Below, one piece after another: positions 38,154 through 47,047 of a DNA stretch of 53,616 nt. Numbering within the stretch: position 1 is the first letter of the stretch; each line of letters starts with the position of its first letter. The DNA comes from Lachnospiraceae bacterium. Its GTDB lineage: Bacteria > Bacillota > Clostridia > Lachnospirales > Lachnospiraceae. Under the pieces are notes generated by a model. The model was given only the letters and a program-made list of their open reading frames with translations, ran no database searches and had not been told where the DNA came from. Location: assembly GCA_022781395.1 (NCBI GenBank), contig JALETS010000174.1, forward strand, positions 1-53,616. The letters run 5' to 3'. A program made the translations under genes and the position numbers.

Positions 38154-39521
38154 CTAAAATGGGAATTTCATACCGCCCATACCCCCGAACATTCCACGGC
38201 CTCTCTTACCGCCCATCATGCCCGGAAGCTGTTTCATCATTTTCTGTGACTGTTCAAACTGTTTGATGAAACGATTGACAACCGCAATGTCCACACCCGC
38301 ACCTTTTGCAATGCGGTGTTTTCTGCTGGGATTTAACAGTTTGGGATTCTGACGTTCAGCCGGTGTCATGCTTAAAACGATTGCCTCCATACGGGCAAGT
38401 TGTTTCTCGTCAACGGCAGCCTCCAGATCACCCATCTGCTTACCCATGCCGGGAATCATGCTTAAAATACTGGAAATGCCTCCCATATTGCGCATCTGCT
38501 TCATGCTTTCCAGGTAATCATTGAAATCAAATTTACCCTTCTTCATGCGCTCTGCCATCTGTTTTTCTTTTGCTTCATCAATATCTATGTTCTGCTGTGC
38601 CTTTTCAATCAAGGTCAGCACATCGCCCATACCCAGAATTCGGTTAGCCATACGATCCGGATAAAACTGTTCCAGATCGGAGAGCTTCTCTCCCATACCG
38701 ATATACAGAATCGGTTTGCCGGTTACAGCTTTGACAGAAAGTGCGGCACCACCTCTGGAATCACCATCCATCTTAGATAAGATAACACCATCAATGCCTA
38801 CCTTCTCATCAAACTCCTTCGCCACGTTAACTGCATCCTGACCGGTCATGGCATCTACTACGAGAAGTGTCTGATGAACTGCTACATTATCTTTAATCTC
38901 CTGTAATTCCGTCATCATCTCTTCATCAATATGAAGACGTCCTGCTGTATCCAGGATCACAATATTATGACCGTTCTTTTCTGCATGCTCAACAGCTGCT
39001 TTAGCGATATTTACAGGTTTATGATTCTCTCCCATGGAGAAAACATCTACCTGCTGTTTTTCACCATTGATCTGTAACTGCTTGATTGCTGCCGGACGGT
39101 ATACGTCACAGGCTACTAACAGCGGCTTCTTACCCTTCAATTTCAATTTGCCGGCAATTTTCGCCGTGGTTGTTGTTTTACCGGCACCCTGCAGACCACA
39201 CATCATAATGACTGTAATTGCCTTGCCGGGCTGTAGTTGAATCTCTGTCGTATCAGAGCCCATAAGCCGGACCATCTCGTCATTTACAATCTTAATGACC
39301 ATCTGTCCGGGATTCAGACCGTTCAAAACATCCGCTCCGATGGCACGCTCCTCTACCGATTTAACAAACTGTTTTACAACCTTAAAGTTAACATCGGCCT
39401 CCAGCAAAGCCATTTTAACTTCTTTCAGCGCAGCCTTGACATCTTCTTCGGTTAAACGCCCCTTGCTTCTCAGGTTTTTAAATACATTCTGCAGTTTATC
39501 CGTCAAGCTTTCAAATGCCAT
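38154..39521 (-). CDS. ffh: Signal recognition particle protein Ffh (start 39521)
   Basis: MAFESLTDKLQNVFKNL; GLQGAGKTTTTAKIAGKLK; DTAGRLHIDEEMM; C-terminal M domain with GMFGGMGGMKFPF. Confidence 0.97.
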   Translation of the reverse strand: MAFESLTDKLQNVFKNLRSKGRLTEEDVKAALKEVKMALLEADVNFKVVKQFVKSVEERAIGADVLNGLNPGQMVIKIVNDEMVRLMGSDTTEIQLQPGKAITVIMMCGLQGAGKTTTTAKIAGKLKLKGKKPLLVACDVYRPAAIKQLQINGEKQQVDVFSMGENHKPVNIAKAAVEHAEKNGHNIVILDTAGRLHIDEEMMTELQEIKDNVAVHQTLLVVDAMTGQDAVNVAKEFDEKVGIDGVILSKMDGDSRGGAALSVKAVTGKPILYIGMGEKLSDLEQFYPDRMANRILGMGDVLTLIEKAQQNIDIDEAKEKQMAERMKKGKFDFNDYLESMKQMRNMGGISSILSMIPGMGKQMGDLEAAVDEKQLARMEAIVLSMTPAERQNPKLLNPSRKHRIAKGAGVDIAVVNRFIKQFEQSQKMMKQLPGMMGGKRGRGMFGGMGGMKFPF

Positions 39522-39538
39522 AAATAGCCTGCCCTTCT

Positions 39539-39892
39539 CTATAACTCTTCTAAAATCTCTGCCGACAACTGCCGCACCTTCCGGCAATACTCCGATTTAT
39601 CTTCTGACCCATTCTTTTCATAGACCTCAGATATCCGGACGATCTCTTGAACCTGCTTCTGGATTTTCATGAATTTGGCAACAAGCTTCAGCTTCTCTTC
39701 ATATTCCAAAAGCATCTTATCGCACCGCTTCACAATATCATGTACACCCTGTCTGCTGATGCCCTGTTCTGCAGCAATCTCTGCCAATGAAAGATTCTCA
39801 TATACAACGGCTTCATATACCTGTCTCTGATGCTCTGTCAATAATTCTCCATAAAAATCATACAGTAAACCTTGTCTCACGATTTTCTCCAT
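39539..39892 (-). CDS. YlxM family DNA-binding protein (start 39892)
   Basis: LYDFYGELLTEHQRQVYEAVVYENLSLAEIAAEQGISRQGVHDIVKRCDKMLLEYEEKL; upstream of ffh. Confidence 0.93.
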   Translation of the reverse strand: MEKIVRQGLLYDFYGELLTEHQRQVYEAVVYENLSLAEIAAEQGISRQGVHDIVKRCDKMLLEYEEKLKLVAKFMKIQKQVQEIVRISEVYEKNGSEDKSEYCRKVRQLSAEILEEL

Positions 39893-40127
39893 GATTTCAC
39901 TCCCATCAGAATTCTTTCCGGTACTCAACCTTTGCCATTTTACTATATTGGGAATGTGGTGTCAAGTATTTTTTCTTGACACCTTTATCGCTATCTTTCA
40001 TTGTATTTTCATTCCGGGATTTCATTCTGACAAAAGAATACTGTTTTTTTAGAAACTGTATATATTTTGTATAAAAAAAATGATATAATGTTTAAAATAT
40101 TTCTATTATTATGCAGGAGGGTAATTC

Positions 40128-40901
40128 GTGAAACTAACAGATTTTATGGACATAAGTCAGTTACAAAAAATTCAGGATTCTTTTTCCGATGCAACAGGAC
40201 TTGCTGCAATCGCCGTTGATAATGACGGAAACTACATAACCAAAGGAAGCAATTTTACAGATTTTTGTATGAAACTTACACGGGGATGTCCCGAAGGTGC
40301 TAAGCGATGCCAGAAATGTGATGCTACAGGCCATGGTACGTATGAATGTCATGCAGGTCTTATGGATTTCTATATTGATATTGTATTAAACGGGGAGAAG
40401 CTTGGGTCTGTTATCGGCGGACAAGTTCTTCCAACAGAACCTGATGAAGATAAATTTGCCGCTATTGCAGAAGATCTTCATATCGATCCCAAAGCTTATA
40501 TTAGTGCCGTCAGGAAAGTTCCTGTACGTCCCGAGAAATCTATCCGGGCTGCTGCAGAATTATTAGAGAATGTTGTAAATCGTGTTGTTCTGCAGGAATA
40601 TATGAATGCCACAGAATACAAGAAGATCCTTGTGTGGGAAGAAGAAATTGAGAAAGCTACCTCTACGGTTGCCGCTATCAAGAAAAACACCAGAGAGCTG
40701 GAAGCCATTGCCTCCAAGCAGACAATCATGGCCTTAAACGCTTCTATCGAAACCGCAAGGGTTGGTGCTGCCGGTGCAGGTTTTGGTATAATCGCAAAGC
40801 AGATGGGTGAATTTTCCAAGCAGTCTGCCGAGATTTATAAACAGATTACTGAGGATGCCAATAAGATTTCAGATTCTATCGTTAAGATGAATAACGCTTA
40901 A
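40128..40901 (+). CDS. Soluble PocR-domain sensor with minimal methyl-accepting chemoreceptor tip-like C-terminus
   Basis: PocR signature FCMKLTRGCPEGAKRCQKCDATG...YECHAGLMDFYIDIVLNGEKLGSVIGGQV; MCP-like IASKQTIMALNASIETARVGAAGAGFGIIAKQMGEFSKQSAEI; no TM. Confidence 0.85.
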   Translation: MKLTDFMDISQLQKIQDSFSDATGLAAIAVDNDGNYITKGSNFTDFCMKLTRGCPEGAKRCQKCDATGHGTYECHAGLMDFYIDIVLNGEKLGSVIGGQVLPTEPDEDKFAAIAEDLHIDPKAYISAVRKVPVRPEKSIRAAAELLENVVNRVVLQEYMNATEYKKILVWEEEIEKATSTVAAIKKNTRELEAIASKQTIMALNASIETARVGAAGAGFGIIAKQMGEFSKQSAEIYKQITEDANKISDSIVKMNNA

Positions 40902-40923
40902 TCAAAACACAATATATTCAAAA

Positions 40924-40958
40924 GGGAGATGCAGTCATACAGATTACATCTCCCTCTT
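40924..40958 (+). terminator. Putative terminator downstream of PocR gene
   Basis: gggagatg ... catctccctctt. Confidence 0.55.
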
Positions 40959-40989
40959 AATAATTATTACTACCTATCATATTAAAGGT

Positions 40990-41673
40990 TTATTTTGTAA
41001 TAATCTCCAGATAGCCAACCACTTTTGTCAAATCAAATTCCTTCAGGATACCCAGATTCGGATCATAATACTGCCCGTTAAATCCTACAAGATAATGGCT
41101 GTATCTTCCCATTTTCTCCATGATGATACAGCAATGTGGTAATGAAACCTCCTTGCCTAAGGTATAAACAATCTTGTCAGCATGACGGATACCCAGATAT
41201 TCCAGTGTGACAATCATCTTACTCATGTTAGCCTGCCACTCTCTGCATTTCATAATGTCACTGGCTTCATCCAATGTAGTTCCCGCAAGCATAGCAATAC
41301 AAGACTGTCCGCACAATCCATCCCAAGGCTGTGTTACCAGATCCACACTATCAATCCTACGGATTGGATGCTCTACACTGTATGGGCTGTTGCCACCCAC
41401 ACCTGCCACATTACCTACGATCTCAATAGAGATCAGATATTTCTTGCCAAGTTCCACTTTAGAAAGCGTGTCCTGATTTACCGGAATATCATAATAACCC
41501 TGTCCTTTCGGTACCAGGTCACAGATAAAGCAAACATCATCAAAACACACTCTGACCGGAGCATCTCCTACCTTCTCACATACTTCCCATACATTAAACG
41601 GCACAGCAATCGTATTCTCATTTTCCCTGAATTCCACCGTGCCTTCAAATTCATATTTCATCTCATCCACCAC
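40990..41673 (-). CDS. DUF1905-like N-terminal domain fused to a C39-like/papain-like cysteine peptidase domain
   Basis: N-term FEGTVEFRENENTIAVPFNVWEVCEKVGDAPVRVCFDDVCFICDLVPKGQGYYDIPV; C-term QPWDGLCGQSCIAMLAG ... RYSHYLVGFNGQYYDPNLG (Cys/His/Asp-like). Confidence 0.6.
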   Translation of the reverse strand: MVDEMKYEFEGTVEFRENENTIAVPFNVWEVCEKVGDAPVRVCFDDVCFICDLVPKGQGYYDIPVNQDTLSKVELGKKYLISIEIVGNVAGVGGNSPYSVEHPIRRIDSVDLVTQPWDGLCGQSCIAMLAGTTLDEASDIMKCREWQANMSKMIVTLEYLGIRHADKIVYTLGKEVSLPHCCIIMEKMGRYSHYLVGFNGQYYDPNLGILKEFDLTKVVGYLEIITK

Positions 41674-41768
41674 ACCTTTCTTATCTTACGTCATCCCGAT
41701 TTGCATTCATCAACTGATATGGCTATTGTAACATGAACAATTGTTGCCAGACAACCTGTGCACCTTAT

Positions 41769-42623
41769 TTAGAACATTAATTTTGATGGTGCTTCTCCCA
41801 CAATCTCTTTAAATCTTCTGGCAAAAGTTGAATAATCATGAAATCCACACTCATAGCAGGCCACAGAAGCCGGCATGCCTGACAGAATCATACGCCTTGC
41901 CATCTGTATTCTTTTCTCATTAATATACTGATGAATAGAATATCCTGTAGCTTCCTTAAACTGTCTCATCAGATAATATTTGCTGATATAAAACTGTCCC
42001 GCCAGAATATCAACATTGATTTCTTCTGACAAGTGTTCCTGAATATAGGTAATGGCATCTACTACCTTCTCATGATAAACCGCAGTTGTAAGATATGCCT
42101 TTGGCTGTTCCATACATTTTCTGTTAAATAAAACCATAAATTCCAAAAAAGCAGCCTTTAGCAGCAGATCCCCCAGATACTCTCCGCTCTGCTTCTCAAT
42201 CCGGGTCATCCTCAGGAGACATCCAACAATTTCTTCATAACTCTCTGCCGAAAAATGAACCACCCTGTTTTGAGACTGCTGTGCCTCTTCAAAACACCTT
42301 TTCAGGCTCTCACCCCGCTCATTTTCCTCTGCCAGAAAAGCTTCCGACAGATAAATAATATAACGGTTATACGGCACACTGCTGTCAATCTCCGGTTTAT
42401 GGATCACATTGGCTCCCACAAGTACAAAATCATGAGGTTTCAGATGATAAGTCTTACCCTCAATCTTGTAGTCAACGTTACCTTCCACAAAATAAATAAT
42501 CTTATAAAACTCATGATAATGAAAAGCAAACTCCTGCTTCTTACAATCCCTTAAATGAAACACTCTGAAAGGCTCTGTCAGATATCCTGCTTTTTCATAC
42601 TGTTCCAGTTTTCTGTCATTCAT
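41769..42623 (-). CDS. AraC-family transcriptional regulator (cupin plus double HTH); likely start 42623
   Basis: FHYHEFYKIIYFVEGNVDYKIEGKTYHLKPHDFVLV; YYLMRQFKEATGYSIHQYINEKRIQMARRMIL; VACYECGFHDYSTFARRFKEIVGEAPSKL. Confidence 0.93.
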   Translation of the reverse strand: MNDRKLEQYEKAGYLTEPFRVFHLRDCKKQEFAFHYHEFYKIIYFVEGNVDYKIEGKTYHLKPHDFVLVGANVIHKPEIDSSVPYNRYIIYLSEAFLAEENERGESLKRCFEEAQQSQNRVVHFSAESYEEIVGCLLRMTRIEKQSGEYLGDLLLKAAFLEFMVLFNRKCMEQPKAYLTTAVYHEKVVDAITYIQEHLSEEINVDILAGQFYISKYYLMRQFKEATGYSIHQYINEKRIQMARRMILSGMPASVACYECGFHDYSTFARRFKEIVGEAPSKLMF

Positions 42624-43737
42624 CTGCCAAATCCTCAAAACTGATATTCAAATCCACTTTGCCTGTAATGCCGTTCACAGTACCGGTATCCGAGTACTGC
42701 CATACCTTAAACGCATAGGGATAATAAATCGTATCATCATAATAGGCAATCCATTTATCATATTCTTCCAACTGTTCCAGATCCAGCATCATCATAAATG
42801 TCTTAAGATTACCATAAATCATCGGCGTATACCCTGCCTCCCTGATCTTCTCGCAGAAAGCAATGCAGTACTCAGTTCTTTCTTCCTTCGTCAGCTCATG
42901 AGTTCTCGCCTTAGCATTTGATACTGCCTCAACATCAAGCACTATCGGATAGTTTACTGAATAGGGTTCTATGGCATCCAGAACATATTCCGCCTCTTCT
43001 TCGGCTTCCTCCACACTGGTAGCCTGGGTAAAGAAATACACGCCTACATCAATATCATTATCCAGAGCCCCTTTGATATTATCCTCAAAATTATCATCTT
43101 CGATGATTTCACCTTCCGTATAGCCCCTGATTCCTAATCTGATAAAGGCATACTCTACCTCATCCTTGGCAACCTTATCCCATTCAATCTTTCCCTGATA
43201 CTTGGAAACATCTATTCCTTTATGAGATACCACACTGCCGTCTTCATAATATTGCATAATCATATCATCATCTAACGCAAACTGGTTAAGATCATATGTA
43301 TGATGAGCAAGCTCATCAGAAATCGGGAAGAAAAAATACTGTCCAGCATCCGCCACTACGATCTCCTCCGGAAAGAAATATCGAAGCATTTCGGTAGTAC
43401 TCTCGCCTGAAGACATCTTTTCCTTCAATTCACCCAGGAATTCATCAGATACCTGTTGGCTGGTCTCTTCCTTTGCCGTTTCTACCGCATTGGCAATCAA
43501 CGCATCAACCTCGCCCTGCGTATAGGTCATTTCCTCATCCATTCTGATTGCCTCTAATTCATTCATAACCACTGTATTTTCCATCTGTACAGCCCGGCAT
43601 TTAAATACCATGATCAGGCATATTGTAATGGAAGCCAGTGTTACAAGGCACAATATAATGGAACCAATCAGTGTACTGTTCTCACTTCTCCTACGTTTTT
43701 TCTTTCGTCTTTTTCCCTGGAAACTAATATCCCGCAT
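42616..43737 (-). CDS. Membrane-anchored GH25 lysozyme-like muramidase
   Basis: N-terminal basic region and TM; KGIDVSKYQGKIEWDKVAKDEVEYAFIRLGIRGY; VGVYFFTQATSVEEAEEEAEYVL; PIVLDVEAVS; KVWQYSDTGTVNGITGKVDLNIS. Confidence 0.93.
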   Translation of the reverse strand: MRDISFQGKRRKKKRRRSENSTLIGSIILCLVTLASITICLIMVFKCRAVQMENTVVMNELEAIRMDEEMTYTQGEVDALIANAVETAKEETSQQVSDEFLGELKEKMSSGESTTEMLRYFFPEEIVVADAGQYFFFPISDELAHHTYDLNQFALDDDMIMQYYEDGSVVSHKGIDVSKYQGKIEWDKVAKDEVEYAFIRLGIRGYTEGEIIEDDNFEDNIKGALDNDIDVGVYFFTQATSVEEAEEEAEYVLDAIEPYSVNYPIVLDVEAVSNAKARTHELTKEERTEYCIAFCEKIREAGYTPMIYGNLKTFMMMLDLEQLEEYDKWIAYYDDTIYYPYAFKVWQYSDTGTVNGITGKVDLNISFEDLADE

Positions 43738-43755
43738 ACGCTCTCCTATCTCGTT

Positions 43756-44682
43756 CTACATCTTTTCACTAAAGTAACTTTTATATCCTTCGCCAAAAAT
43801 TTCATTTGCACCGGTAACAATCATAAAAGAATCCGGATCTTCATCCTTAACAATTTCTTCTACCCGGGGAAATACTGTTTTCTTCATGGCACACATAATT
43901 ACTTTCTTATCCTTTCCGCTATATGCACCCCGCCCGTTTATATATGTTACACCAATATACAGATCTTCCAGAATACGTTCTGTAATCTGCTCCGGCTTAT
44001 TACTGATAATATACAGCAATTTTGCTTCATCCCTGCCATACAGCACAATATCCATGACCATAGATGTACAGGATGCAGATATAGCCGCATATAAAGCCGC
44101 ATTCATATCCCGAAAAAGGAATCCCGACAATGCAACAACAACTGCATCACATATAAAGTAAATCCTGCCGGTTCTGATATGGGGCATTTTAAGCCTGATT
44201 GCCTTCACAATGATATCAATTCCACCAGTCGTCGCACCTACTTTAAAGATAACACCAATCGATACCGCTGACAAGACACCACCTGCCAGCGCTGCCAATA
44301 GTATATCATGTGTAGCCGCATCAAAAACAGTCAAAATATTGGTAAAAAACGATATCAGAGCAATCGCATAGATAGACGACACCGTTAATCCGAGTCCGAA
44401 TCGCCAAACCGCAAAAAGAAGAATCGGGATATTCAAAAGAAAAATCCACGTTCCGGTACCGACCGGCAAAAAACGGTTTAATATAATGGAAATACCGGTT
44501 ATCCCACCGGGTGCCATATGATTCGGATCGATAAACAGACTGACCCCGACTGCATATAGTAATGCTGCCACTGTTATTATAATATATTTCTTTATCCATT
44601 CTGTCTTGCTCTTTTTTCTAATTTTAATATATTTTTTCATTTTATCATTTATCCGGACTTTTTCTTTCATTGGCTCTGTCAT
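43756..44682 (-). CDS. YitT family membrane protein (DUF161 and DUF2179)
   Basis: GVSLFIDPNHMAPGGITGISIILN; GVIFKVGATTGGIDIIVK; C-terminal GRGAYSGKDKKVIMCAMKKTVFPRVEEIVKDEDPDSFMIVTGANEIFGEGY. Confidence 0.94.
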   Translation of the reverse strand: MTEPMKEKVRINDKMKKYIKIRKKSKTEWIKKYIIITVAALLYAVGVSLFIDPNHMAPGGITGISIILNRFLPVGTGTWIFLLNIPILLFAVWRFGLGLTVSSIYAIALISFFTNILTVFDAATHDILLAALAGGVLSAVSIGVIFKVGATTGGIDIIVKAIRLKMPHIRTGRIYFICDAVVVALSGFLFRDMNAALYAAISASCTSMVMDIVLYGRDEAKLLYIISNKPEQITERILEDLYIGVTYINGRGAYSGKDKKVIMCAMKKTVFPRVEEIVKDEDPDSFMIVTGANEIFGEGYKSYFSEKM

Positions 44683-44789
44683 ATCTTTTCACAGGGATCT
44701 CTCCTGACATTACCGCTATCTTTATCATCTCCTTTTTTTGTGATTTCATTACTGTTTAGATAGATAACAGTAGGACTTTTACTATTGAA

Positions 44790-44826
44790 TAAAAGACAGC
44801 CATAAACAAATAGTTTATGACTGTCC
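44790..44826 (-). terminator. Terminator downstream of ilvA
   Basis: gacagccataaac-aaata-gtttatgactgtc with TTTTATT tail on minus strand. Confidence 0.75.
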
Positions 44827-44874
44827 TGATTTAAAATTCCAAAATGTTTGTATTCCGGTTTAAAACAACCACTT

Positions 44875-46110
44875 CTATATACTTGCCCTTACCAGCTTCG
44901 GCTGATATCCGTTTTCATGCAGTGCATCAATAATTTGATTCTTATGTTCGGTTCCATACGCCTCCAATGTAATGCGAAGCTCCACTGCAGCACTCCGGTT
45001 GATCGATACGAACTGATTATGCTCCAGTTTAATGACATTACCATTCTGTTTGGCGATCACATCTGCCACTCTGGAAAGTTCGCCCGGCTTATCCGGCAGA
45101 AGCACCGATACAGTAAAGATTCTGTCCCGAAGCACAAGGCCCTGCTGTACTACGGAGGACATAGTAATTACGTCCATGTTGCCGCCGCTTAAGATAGATA
45201 CGATCTTCTTATTCTTCACATCCAGATGCTTCAGGGCAGCTACGGGAAGCAGTCCGGAATTCTCTACGATCATCTTATGATTTTCTACCATATCCAGGAA
45301 GGAAACGACCAGTTCCTCATCCTCAATGGTAATGATATCATCCAGATTTTTGCTGACATAGGGGAAAATATTCGAACCGGGTGTTTTAACTGCCGTACCA
45401 TCTGCAATCGTACTCACATGATCCAGTGTAAGCACCTTACCGGCCCGAATGGATTCCTGCATGCAGTTAGCGCCTGCCGGTTCCACACCGATCACCTTGA
45501 TCTTAGGATTCAGAAGTTTAGCCAGCGTGGATACTCCTGTGGCCAGACCGCCACCGCCAATGGGCACTAATATGTAATCTACAAGCGGAAGTTCCTTGAT
45601 GATCTCCATGGCAATGGTTCCCTGTCCTGTAGCCACATCCAGATCATCAAAGGGATGAACGAAAGTATATCCTTTCTCTTCTGCCAACTGATAAGCATAA
45701 GCGCAAGCCTCATCATACACATCCCCGTGCAGTACCACTTCTGCGCCATAGCCTTTTGTACGGTTTACTTTGATAAGAGGCGTAGTCGTTGGCATCACGA
45801 TCACTGCTTTGACACCATAGCATTTTGCTGCATAGGCAACTCCCTGCGCATGATTTCCTGCAGAAGCGGTTATCAGTCCTTTGGCTCTCTCTTCCTCTGT
45901 AAGCGTGCTGATCTTATAATAAGCGCCTCTGAGCTTATAGGCTCCCGTAAGCTGCATATTCTCCGGTTTCAGATAGACCTTGTTCCCCGTCTGGACACTG
46001 AAATAATCACTGTACACTAACTTTGTCTCAGAGGTCACCTGCTTAACAATTTCATATGCTTCCTCAAATTTATCCAAAGATAACTCATTCTTCCCCATAA
46101 TGATCTCCAT
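44875..46110 (-). CDS. ilvA: Threonine ammonia-lyase with C-terminal ACT domain
   Basis: KPENMQLTGAYKLRGAYYKI; ASAGNHAQGVAYAA; PIGGGGLATGVST; VSVLLPDKPGELSRVADVIAKQNGNVIKLEHNQF. Confidence 0.93.
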   Translation of the reverse strand: MEIIMGKNELSLDKFEEAYEIVKQVTSETKLVYSDYFSVQTGNKVYLKPENMQLTGAYKLRGAYYKISTLTEEERAKGLITASAGNHAQGVAYAAKCYGVKAVIVMPTTTPLIKVNRTKGYGAEVVLHGDVYDEACAYAYQLAEEKGYTFVHPFDDLDVATGQGTIAMEIIKELPLVDYILVPIGGGGLATGVSTLAKLLNPKIKVIGVEPAGANCMQESIRAGKVLTLDHVSTIADGTAVKTPGSNIFPYVSKNLDDIITIEDEELVVSFLDMVENHKMIVENSGLLPVAALKHLDVKNKKIVSILSGGNMDVITMSSVVQQGLVLRDRIFTVSVLLPDKPGELSRVADVIAKQNGNVIKLEHNQFVSINRSAAVELRITLEAYGTEHKNQIIDALHENGYQPKLVRASI

Positions 46111-47047
46111 CCCTTTCTTCTTTTACATCAAAAAGTGCGTCCACAAATTGTTCCGCATCAAATTTCTGCAGATCTTCAATTGATTCACCCACACCAATAT
46201 ATTTTACAGGTATTTGCAATTCTGACTGGATTGCCACTGCAATGCCCCCCTTGGCTGTTCCGTCCATCTTAGTCAGGATTATGCCGGTAAGTTCTGCCAC
46301 CTCGCCAAATTCTTTTGCCTGCTGCAAGGCATTCTGCCCCGTGGTACCATCCAGCACTACAAGATTCTCTCTGTGTACGCCCGGGAATTCTTTCTCAATA
46401 ATCCGATTGATCTTTTTAAGCTCTTCCATCAGGTTCTTCTTATTATGAAGCCTTCCTGCGGTATCACATAAAAGCACATCCGCATTACGGGCTTTGGCAG
46501 CATGTACGGCATCAAAAATCACGCTGGCAGGATCAGAGCCTTCTGCACCGCTAATCATATCTACGCCGGCACGGTTAGCCCACTCGCCAAGCTGTTCTCC
46601 GGCCGCCGCCCGGAAGGTATCAGCCGCAGCAATCAATACTTTTCGGCCCTGTCCTTTTAACTTTGCGGCAAGCTTACCAACTGTAGTAGTTTTGCCGACG
46701 CCGTTAACACCGATCACTAAGACAACCGACTGCTCATGTTCAAAATCATAGGCAGTTTCTCCCACCTGCATCTGCTCCTTAATGTTCTGAATCAGAAACT
46801 CTTTACAGGCTGCAGGTTCCTTAATATGATTCTCTTTGACCTGCTCTCTTAATTTATCCAGAATCTCCTCCGTGGCACTTACACCAATATCTCCCATGAT
46901 CAGTATTTCTTCCAGTTCCTCATAGAAATCATCATCTATATTGGAGAAACCGCTAAACACAGAATCAATTCCGTGTACTATATTATTTCTTGTCTTGGTT
47001 AAACCTGCCTTCAGGCGGCTGAAAAAGCCTTTCTTCTCTTCACTCAT
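46085..47047 (-). CDS. ftsY: SRP receptor FtsY
   Basis: [78 protein letters not shown]. Confidence 0.97.
   Translation of the reverse strand: MSEEKKGFFSRLKAGLTKTRNNIVHGIDSVFSGFSNIDDDFYEELEEILIMGDIGVSATEEILDKLREQVKENHIKEPAACKEFLIQNIKEQMQVGETAYDFEHEQSVVLVIGVNGVGKTTTVGKLAAKLKGQGRKVLIAAADTFRAAAGEQLGEWANRAGVDMISGAEGSDPASVIFDAVHAAKARNADVLLCDTAGRLHNKKNLMEELKKINRIIEKEFPGVHRENLVVLDGTTGQNALQQAKEFGEVAELTGIILTKMDGTAKGGIAVAIQSELQIPVKYIGVGESIEDLQKFDAEQFVDALFDVKEERDGDHYGEE

Noticed and set aside
40061-40089. Promoter for the PocR gene
   Set aside because: A good TATAAT at 40084-40089 is present, but no convincing -35 at proper spacing, so not listed as a feature.
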